From: DASQVO01 sp035640715
GTDB lineage: Bacteria; Actinomycetota; Actinomycetes; Streptosporangiales; Streptosporangiaceae
Length of the DNA: 39,246 nucleotides
Direction: 5' to 3'
Assembly (NCBI GenBank): GCA_035640715.1
Contig: DASQVO010000180.1
Location: 1-39,246 of the forward strand
Part shown: positions 33,209 to 39,246 of the stretch, piece by piece
Position numbering within the stretch: position 1 is the stretch's first letter
Layout of the letters: each line of letters begins with the position of its first letter
Notes under the pieces: model-generated
Seen by the model: the letters and a program-made list of their open reading frames with translations, nothing else
Database searches by the model: none
Told to the model about the DNA's origin: nothing
Made by a program: the position numbers and the translations under genes

Positions 33209-35458
33209 TTAGCAGGGGAGGTGAAACGGGACGGTGGTGACGACGACCTTCGGCAGCGGCCGGAGCGCTCGCCGGAGCTGGGGCGCAGTCCAATTGTGAA
33301 GGATGCGGTGCCACCAGTGCCGGACCACAAGCTCCGGGAGGATCACGGTCAATGTCAGATCGGGACGCTGGCGGTGCAGCGACCAGATGTAGTTGACCAG
33401 GGGCGCGACGATGGCGCGGTGGGGTGAGACGATCACCTCGAGCGGAAGGTGATTACCCCACGTCTGCCAGTAGTGGCGGAAGCGCTCGGCCTCGTCTTCA
33501 GTCGGGCTGAGGTGCAGGGCGAGCACCGGCTGCCGGAAGGACGCCGCGTAGGCGAGCGCTCGCATGCTGGGTAGATCCAGGACGGCCACCGGCACGAATA
33601 TCAGGTGACGGATTTCCTCGGGCTGCTCCTCGGTCTCGGTCTCGGCCTCGGCTGCGGCCTCGCCCCTGACTTCGGCCCAGGGCCGGGCACCATCGCCGGT
33701 GACGGGCGTAAGCGGCCGGACCGGAATCTCGGCGGCATGCAGATGCAGGGCGGTCGCCGCGACGACGAGGTGATAGTGGTGGCGGATACGCAGTGAGATC
33801 AGGATGATCAGCCCGATCGCGAGCAGGGCCACCCAGGAGCCCTCGGTGAACTTGGTGAGCGCGGCGGTGAGGAAGACGATCGCCGAGAGGGCTCCGCCGG
33901 TGGCGTTGAAGAACAGGCTCCGGCGCCAGTGAGCGTCGTCGCGTCGGCGCCACCAGTGGACGACCATGCCGGCCTGGGACATTGTGAATGCCAGGAACAC
34001 GCCGACGGCATACAGCGGGATAAGCGACTCGGTATTACCGCCGAACGCGGCATAGATCGCAGTCGCGGTGATCGAGAGCACGATGATTCCGTTGCTGAAC
34101 GCGAGCCGGTCGCCGATCCGCAAGAACAGCCGCGGCGCATGGTGACTGCGCGCCAGCAGGAACAGCACGCGGGGGAAGTCGTTGTAGGCCGTGTTGGCTG
34201 CGAGCAGCAGGATTGCAGCCGTGGCCGCCTGCGTAAACGCATACAGGAAGCCTCCGCCGAAGCTCCGGTGGGCGAGCTGGGAGAGCACTGTCTGCCCGGC
34301 ACGTGGCACCACGCCGTCCAGCCGCACCAGCACGACGATGCCCGCGAACATCGCGATGAGCAGGCCAATCATCCAGGTGAGCGTGGTGCGGGCGTTGCGC
34401 CACTCAACGGGCTTGAACGCCGGAACGGCGTTGGAGACAGCTTCGATGCCGGTCATCGCCGTCGCCCCGGAAGCGAACGCACGCAGCACCAGCAGTACGC
34501 CGGCGTTTTCGATAGGGGTCAGGCGGGGCGGCGGGACCGGGTGGAAACCGCGGGCCGTTGCGCCAGCCAGGCCGACTGTGATCAGGGCGGCGACAGCAAT
34601 GATGAAGGCATAGGTCGGCGCGGCAAAGAGCGCGCCAGCCTGGCGGACGCCGCGCAGGTTGCCGGCCAGCAGCAAGGCAATTACGCCGATGCCAGCTGGG
34701 ACGGCGGCGGGCGCGAGGGATGGGATGGCCGACGTGACAGCGGCCGCGCCTGAGGCGACCGACACCGCAACCGTCATGACATAGTCGATCAGCAGGCCGG
34801 CCGCGGCGACCAGGCCCGGTACCCGGCCGAGATTGTCGCTGGCGACGATGTACGAACCCCCGCCGTGCGGATACGCCCGGATGGTCTGCCGGTAGGACAC
34901 GCCGACCGCGAGCATCAGCAGCGCGATCGCCGCCGCGATCGGCAGCGAGTAGCCTAGGCCGGCGCTGCCGGCGAGGACCAGGACCGCGAGCATCGCCTCT
35001 GGCCCGTAGGCAACCGATGAGAGCGCGTCAGCGGACAGCACCGGCAGTGCCACCAGCTTGCGCATCCGCTCAGTGGCGATCGCGGTAGTGCTCAACGGAG
35101 GACCGAGCAGCACCCGCCGCACCCGGTAGGCGATGCGGCCGGGCAAGGTCAGCGGTGCCTCTGCCTCGTCGGTGGCCTCGATGGCCGGAAGCTGCCCGTC
35201 TCTCCCGGCGACAGGCACGAAGCGCCCAAGTCGCGTCGGCCGGATCTCGTCCGCCTCCGGGTAGCTGCCCAGGTTGGGGTCCAGCGGCAGCGCTCGCCGC
35301 CACGCCTGCGGGTCGCCGGATGCCCGGTCCCACTCGAGGCCGACCCGGCGCAGCACGCTGAGCTGGCGCTCATCAAGGGCCGGGAGCAGCGCGTCGGGGT
35401 CCGGCGCACCGGCTGCCTGATCGTCTGCCTCGCGGCCAGTGCCGCTGCGTGCTGTCAT
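33209..35458 (-). CDS. KimA-like APC-superfamily permease with cytosolic domain
   Basis: About 749 residues. From ~120 the APC core begins LPVLSADALSSVAYGPEAML, then GVSYRQTIRAYPHGGGSYIVA and MTGIEAVSNAVPAFKPVEWRNA, the pattern of Bacillus KimA (YdaO), a high-affinity K+/H+ symporter. Some twelve spans follow, then a cytosolic USP-like domain (LIFVPVAVLDLPSMRALAYA, ALHLSPTEDEAERFRHYWQT) that in KimA binds c-di-AMP; I cannot see a specific nucleotide site here. The N-terminal ~120 residues (Asp/Ala-rich, then RRVGLEWDRASGDPQAW) are longer than in KimA. ATG 35458 was chosen (GAGG near); a TTG at 35530 is possible. Confidence 0.85.
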   Translation of the reverse strand: MTARSGTGREADDQAAGAPDPDALLPALDERQLSVLRRVGLEWDRASGDPQAWRRALPLDPNLGSYPEADEIRPTRLGRFVPVAGRDGQLPAIEATDEAEAPLTLPGRIAYRVRRVLLGPPLSTTAIATERMRKLVALPVLSADALSSVAYGPEAMLAVLVLAGSAGLGYSLPIAAAIALLMLAVGVSYRQTIRAYPHGGGSYIVASDNLGRVPGLVAAAGLLIDYVMTVAVSVASGAAAVTSAIPSLAPAAVPAGIGVIALLLAGNLRGVRQAGALFAAPTYAFIIAVAALITVGLAGATARGFHPVPPPRLTPIENAGVLLVLRAFASGATAMTGIEAVSNAVPAFKPVEWRNARTTLTWMIGLLIAMFAGIVVLVRLDGVVPRAGQTVLSQLAHRSFGGGFLYAFTQAATAAILLLAANTAYNDFPRVLFLLARSHHAPRLFLRIGDRLAFSNGIIVLSITATAIYAAFGGNTESLIPLYAVGVFLAFTMSQAGMVVHWWRRRDDAHWRRSLFFNATGGALSAIVFLTAALTKFTEGSWVALLAIGLIILISLRIRHHYHLVVAATALHLHAAEIPVRPLTPVTGDGARPWAEVRGEAAAEAETETEEQPEEIRHLIFVPVAVLDLPSMRALAYAASFRQPVLALHLSPTEDEAERFRHYWQTWGNHLPLEVIVSPHRAIVAPLVNYIWSLHRQRPDLTLTVILPELVVRHWWHRILHNWTAPQLRRALRPLPKVVVTTVPFHLPC

Positions 35459-35816
35459 CTCCTCACCGTCAGCCAAGCATGAGCGGTCCGGCCCTGCGTC
35501 CGCTTCACCAGGATGAGTACTCTTTGCCAAGGCCCGGCCACTGCCATGACTTCCGGGCCCGGCCGCGTTCCCCTACGTCTAGTCCGCCCCTCAGATCGGC
35601 TAATTCCGCCACTCGGACCGCAGGCCGGCCCTGGCGGCGTCTTTCCTGCGCCAGCGCGGGGTCCGCTGCGTGGGTCGGCGGGACCAGCTGCCTGGATGCC
35701 GTGGGTTTCTATCCGCTGGCGGTGACTCGCACAGCCGGCAGGGCCGACGGGTCACCGAACGGGCCCGTGGGGACTGGCGGTGCGGATGACGCGGCCGAGG
35801 CCACGGCGAGCGGGGT
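35459..35816. other. Spacer between permease and LuxR-type regulator genes
   Basis: About 360 bp, both neighbours on the minus strand. I find no gene: frames here are Arg/Pro/Ser-rich without family resemblance. The permease promoter should lie within it but no clear -35/-10 pair stands out. Confidence 0.35.
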
Positions 35817-38594
35817 CTACGAGTTGTCCAGGGGCTGGTGCTGTGCATGCTCCACGGCGATGCGGGTCAGTTCGACACGTGAGCAGATGTCAAGCTTGCG
35901 GAAGATCTGGCGCAGGTGAAAGGCGACGGTGTGCCCGCTGATGAACATCTGGTGAGCCACCTGCTGATTGGTCAGTCCCTGGGCGACCAGTTTGGACACA
36001 GTGCGTTCAGTGCCGGTGAGGCTACCCCAGCCGCTGGCGGACCTGCTCTCAGCAGCCCAGTGCCGTCGACGGACGCCGAGCCTGCGGAGCCTCCGGTGTA
36101 CGCGGGCGACGTCCCTAGCCGCGTCAGTTCCCGCGTAGTCATCGAGCGCCCGATCGAGGCAGGCGATGGCGCCGCGGCGGTTGCCCCCTGCTGTCAGGAG
36201 TGTCCCGAGATCCTCTGCGGCGGACGCGCGGGCCCACCGGTCAGGGTGCCCGGAGGCTGCTTCTTGTAGACGCGATGGGTCCCGGTCGCAAATACCGCGG
36301 GCATGCGCGGCGGAGGCGGCAGTAACCGGCTGTTCGGGGTTGCTATGCGTGATCTCGTCCGCCACTGCCGCGGCAAGCTGAGCGCGCTGCTGGTCGCCCG
36401 CCGCGAGGGCGGTCCGGGTCAGCCAGGCCGCGCATGCCGGGTCGCACAGGAGCGGGAACCGGTGTTCGCGAAGATGGGCATAAACATCCGCGAGCATGTC
36501 CAGCGCGGGCCTGGGGCCGTTGCGGGCTTCGTCGACCTGGGCCGACACGACGGTGCCCCAGGTGCCCAGGTAGGCGGACCGGAAATGAGACCGCTGCGTT
36601 GTGTTCCCCATGTGATGGGCGGCGGCGTTCAGGTCGCCGCGGCGCAGGGCCACGGTGGCGAGAACGGCCAGCGCCGCCGGGTCACGCAACGACGGCCCGA
36701 GGGTCCGGGTCCTGCCGAGGGCGGCTTCGGCCGCAGCCACGGCGTCATCAAGGCGGCCTGCTGCCAGTGCCATGCGGGCATGCAGCGTGGCCGACGTAGC
36801 CGACCACCCGATCGGGCCGAGTGTATCGATGTGATTAGGTGCGGTCCGCATCACGGCTCGCGCCTCGCCGAAGCGGCGGAGATCCACGAGACGGGAGGCG
36901 AGGAACATGTGGGGGCGAAAATGCAGTACGCCTGGCGGTTGCCCGGTCGCGTGGCGGACGGCGTCGGCGGACAGGTTCAGCGCGTCGGCCAGCCGGCCCG
37001 CGTCCCATCTGGTGGTGGCAAGGGCCGCCAGTGCCGCGATTACCACATCGGCGCGTTCTTCATCCCGCCTGGCCAGGATGGCTTCCGCGAGCTTGCTTGC
37101 CCTCCGGTTGTCACGCAATCCGGTCAGTGCCTGGAGCAGCGCGATCGTAGCGTCAGCGTGGACCTCACTGGGGAGCCGCGGTTCGGCCAGCAGGTGCCCG
37201 GCCTCGATCATCGCCTCATCAGCCTGGCCGCTCATCGACAGTGCCGAAGACAATGTGCAGCGTAGCCGCGCGCTGGTGACGGCCGGCTGCGGTATCAGGA
37301 GCGCCGAGCGGGTCAGCTGGACCGCTTCCTCAAGTCGTCCCGCGGCCGTCAGCGCGTCGGCAGCGGTCACCGACCGGGCGAGTATTTCCGGATTTCCGGG
37401 TGGTGTGAGCTCAAGAGCGCGGGCCGCGAGATCAGCGGCGCTTGCCGGGGATGAGGGGAGGAACTCGGCGGCGGCCCGGTCCAGCTTGGCGAGCGTTCGG
37501 CTGTCGCCGCTGCGGACGCTGCTGAGCAGATGTGCAGCCGCCAGCGCCGCAGGGCCGCCACGTGACAGCAGAATATCGCCGAACTGGCCATGGAGGGCCT
37601 GCCTGACCGGCAGCGGGAGGGACTCACAGATGGCTTGCCGTATCAGTTCATGGCGGAAGGCCAGCGCATCCCGGGTCGCGGCAAGAACCTGCGTGTCGAG
37701 CGCCTCATGGACACATGGCAGCAATGCGGCCGGGGACGCGCCCAGCATCTCGGCGGCCTCCTCCAGCTGGAACGACCGGCCGAGTACCGCCGCCATCTCG
37801 AGAAGCTGACGGGTCTGGGTGCCGAGCTGGGTGAGCGTATTGCGCACCACGGCCTGAATCCGCCCTGGCATGCATGCCGAGGTCAGGCTGGCCCGGCCAT
37901 CGCGGATGATGAGGGCGTTCTCATCGAGGAGCCCGGCGGCGAGCTCGGTGAGCATCAGCGGGTTGCCTGCAGCGCCTTCGGCCATAACCAGCAGGTCCGG
38001 GCCCGGCATCGCCCCCAGCGCATCGGTGATCAAGCCAGCCACCGCGTCGTCGCCGAGCGGCCGGAGGTGGATGCGGGTCGCGCCTCCGCTCTCCAGGAGG
38101 TCAAAGAGCAGCCCCGCCTCGTTTTCCGGGCCTGGGGCTCGCCTGGTCAGGATCCAGCTCAGCGGATACGGCGCCAGCTGCCGCGGAAGGGTACGGAGCG
38201 CCTGCAGGGTGGTGGGATCGGCCCACTGCAGGTCGTCCAGGCTGACCAGCAGCGGACCCGCCGATACCCGCCTCTCCAGGCTTGCCCGCAAGGTGCCGGC
38301 CAGCCGGATGGGCAGGCTGGCGATGTTGCGCGGGCTCGCCTCATCGGCCAGGGTGGCCGGCGATTCCCTCAGTGCCACGAGCAGTGGCTGCAGCGGCATG
38401 AACTGGCTCAGCCTGTCGGCGGCGGCGGCAGCCAGCGAGACGCCCTCCGTCTCAGCGGCGCCGGCCGCCGCCGAGAGCAGCAGGGACCTGCCCATCCCCG
38501 CTTCCCCTTCGATGAGCAGCACGCCCCCGCGACCGTTCCTCACGTTACGTACTAGGTCAAGGACAACCTGCTGCTCACGAACGCGCCCACGCAT
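35817..38594 (-). CDS. Large LuxR-family regulator with AAA ATPase domain (LAL type)
   Basis: 925 residues. N-terminal P-loop ATPase: VLLIEGEAGMGRSLLLSAAA (residues 25-44) and Walker B PLLVSLDDLQWADPTTLQAL; a long middle of TPR-like helical repeats; and a C-terminal LuxR helix-turn-helix, LTGTERTVSKLVAQGLTNQQ then VAHQMFISGHTVAFHLRQIF. These ATP-dependent activators switch on metabolic or stress genes on binding an unknown ligand. The P-loop Lys is Arg (R36), seen in some LAL proteins but likely weakening ATP turnover. ATG 38594 has only a weak AAGGT ribosome site. A possible sigma-B-like promoter lies about 260 bp upstream. Confidence 0.92.
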   Translation of the reverse strand: MRGRVREQQVVLDLVRNVRNGRGGVLLIEGEAGMGRSLLLSAAAGAAETEGVSLAAAAADRLSQFMPLQPLLVALRESPATLADEASPRNIASLPIRLAGTLRASLERRVSAGPLLVSLDDLQWADPTTLQALRTLPRQLAPYPLSWILTRRAPGPENEAGLLFDLLESGGATRIHLRPLGDDAVAGLITDALGAMPGPDLLVMAEGAAGNPLMLTELAAGLLDENALIIRDGRASLTSACMPGRIQAVVRNTLTQLGTQTRQLLEMAAVLGRSFQLEEAAEMLGASPAALLPCVHEALDTQVLAATRDALAFRHELIRQAICESLPLPVRQALHGQFGDILLSRGGPAALAAAHLLSSVRSGDSRTLAKLDRAAAEFLPSSPASAADLAARALELTPPGNPEILARSVTAADALTAAGRLEEAVQLTRSALLIPQPAVTSARLRCTLSSALSMSGQADEAMIEAGHLLAEPRLPSEVHADATIALLQALTGLRDNRRASKLAEAILARRDEERADVVIAALAALATTRWDAGRLADALNLSADAVRHATGQPPGVLHFRPHMFLASRLVDLRRFGEARAVMRTAPNHIDTLGPIGWSATSATLHARMALAAGRLDDAVAAAEAALGRTRTLGPSLRDPAALAVLATVALRRGDLNAAAHHMGNTTQRSHFRSAYLGTWGTVVSAQVDEARNGPRPALDMLADVYAHLREHRFPLLCDPACAAWLTRTALAAGDQQRAQLAAAVADEITHSNPEQPVTAASAAHARGICDRDPSRLQEAASGHPDRWARASAAEDLGTLLTAGGNRRGAIACLDRALDDYAGTDAARDVARVHRRLRRLGVRRRHWAAESRSASGWGSLTGTERTVSKLVAQGLTNQQVAHQMFISGHTVAFHLRQIFRKLDICSRVELTRIAVEHAQHQPLDNS

Positions 38595-39054
38595 GACCTT
38601 AGACCCTGCCGGGTCCCTTCATGCCACGCGCCCCGGTCCAGCGGCAGGCAGACATAGCCATCACCGCCGGTCCTCTCCGCAGGCGCCCAGGAAGGGACCG
38701 CCTACTCCGTAGCCTTCAGCCAGGCGCTGGGACAGCCCCCCTGACACGACTCCCCCCGCCGATGTCATCGTCCAAACGGCTTTCGACGTCCGTAAAAGGA
38801 TGATTCCTGATCGCGGCCACCAGGCCACTGGCTGTGAAACCCTATGGAGGCCATACCCGGACATGATTACCAGAAACACTCTGGCCGGGCTTGTTCGCCG
38901 GGTGTGTTCCTGCCGCATCCTCAGGCCGGGTAGCGCGCCGTGCAGATCCGCCTGTTCCGGGCAGCCAGCGCCGTTGCTGGTCAGGGCTATACGCGGCGGG
39001 GGCGGAGCCAGCTTCAGCCCGGGCCTGCTCCCGGTGGGCGGGGACAAGGCGGTT
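38595..39054. other. Divergent spacer between LuxR-type gene and UBP-finger gene
   Basis: About 460 bp without a supported gene. Apart from the sigma-B-like site, I see only GC-rich non-conserved frames. Confidence 0.4.
38853..38877 (-). promoter_or_regulatory. Sigma-B-like promoter (GTTT-N15-GGGTAT)
   Basis: On the minus strand GTTT (38877-38874) is followed after exactly 15 nt by GGGTAT (38858-38853), matching the actinobacterial sigma-B stress consensus GTTT-N14-16-GGGTAY. It points toward the LuxR-type gene, with a 5' leader of roughly 250 nt. One match by eye in 39 kb is suggestive only. Confidence 0.4.
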
Positions 39055-39246
39055 ATGCCGGCACCTCACGATCCGCATCTGAGCCTGGTCCGCCCGGTCT
39101 TGCCGCGGACACCGGACGGCTGCCAGGAATGCCTGAGCGTGGGTTCCCCGTGGGTGCACCTGCGCCTCTGCTTGACCTGCGGTCATGTTGGCTGCTGCGA
39201 CTCTTCCCCGCTCCGGCATGCCCGCAGCCACGCCTACGCGGTCGGG
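39055..39246 (+). CDS. UBP-type zinc-finger protein (5' part)
   Basis: 64 codons run off the right edge. The sequence TPDGCQECLSVGSPWVHLRL continues CLTCGHVGCCDSSPLRHARS, then HAYAVG: C-x2-C, WVHLRLCLTCGHVGCCDSS and the H-x3-H pair are the zinc ligands of the ubiquitin-hydrolase-type (UBP) finger. In bacteria this domain occurs alone or beside antiporter and oxidoreductase domains; what follows here is outside the window. ATG 39055 or the in-frame GTG 39034 may start it. Bacteria lack ubiquitin, so the ligand is unknown. Confidence 0.8.
   Translation, partial: MPAPHDPHLSLVRPVLPRTPDGCQECLSVGSPWVHLRLCLTCGHVGCCDSSPLRHARSHAYAVG

Noticed and set aside
38842..39231. 129-codon minus-strand frame at the right edge
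   Set aside because: The + strand encodes a clear UBP zinc finger in the same place.

Overview
The window is very GC-rich, with strong codon-position bias, frequent GTG starts, ATGA/GTGA gene overlaps and actinobacterial families (DUF3000, a ClgR/PopR-type regulator beside two clpP genes, MutT1 next to Ppk1, LuxR-type ATPase regulators). It fits the chromosome of a filamentous or soil actinomycete (Streptomyces/Streptosporangiales-like). I cannot name a species. I see no phage, transposase, CRISPR array or rRNA. Most of the window is housekeeping and stress genes, with several decayed remnants between them.

Layout. 1-1612: the end of an RsbW-like ATPase, a gene-poor stretch with inverted repeats, and a VapBC-type toxin-antitoxin pair. 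1.8-4.9 kb: aconitase and a NUDIX remnant. 4.9-6.4 kb: a membrane protein/TetR operon with three near-identical operators, next to an AraC-family C-terminal remnant. 6.6-11.8 kb: secreted gamma-glutamyltransferase, quinone oxidoreductase, CynX/NimT-type MFS exporter and an ASCH protein. 12.1-17.1 kb: dxs, fprA-type ferredoxin reductase and a divergent aroA. 17.3-19.0 kb: ClgR/PopR-type regulator facing a two-gene clpP operon. 19.3-21.3 kb: sulfotransferase converging on a beta-propeller glycosidase-like gene. 21.8-23.2 kb: an in-frame EhuD-EhuA ABC transporter fusion without a P-loop. 23.2-27.4 kb: ppk1-mutT1 converging on a DedA gene. 27.4-29.5 kb (minus): DUF3000, RNase D, a small repeat protein and DedA, all overlapping. 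29.6-31.0 kb: a small zinc-ribbon protein and hemE. 31.0-31.6 kb: the 3' half of a tRNA-Tyr, a strong terminator and a membrane-protein remnant. 31.6-39.2 kb: glycosyltransferase, frameshifted STAS protein, KimA-like permease, a large LuxR-family ATPase and the start of a UBP zinc-finger gene.

How genes work together. The clpP pair and its regulator look like a feedback circuit: a palindrome upstream of clpP resembles the PopR site, and the regulator ends in Leu-Ala-Ala like a Clp degron. The DUF3000-RNase D-small ORF-DedA genes are translationally coupled. ppk1 and mutT1 overlap by 8 nt. The membrane protein and TetR gene form an operon probably autoregulated through TTGAACACGTTCAA sites.

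I do not see a complete new multi-gene system. The strongest leads are the Walker A-less Ehu fusion, the doubly overlapped repeat ORF, the half tRNA-Tyr, the 11-bp-spaced CTCTAG array, the clpP feedback module, and the STAS gene whose second frame runs into a glycosyltransferase.
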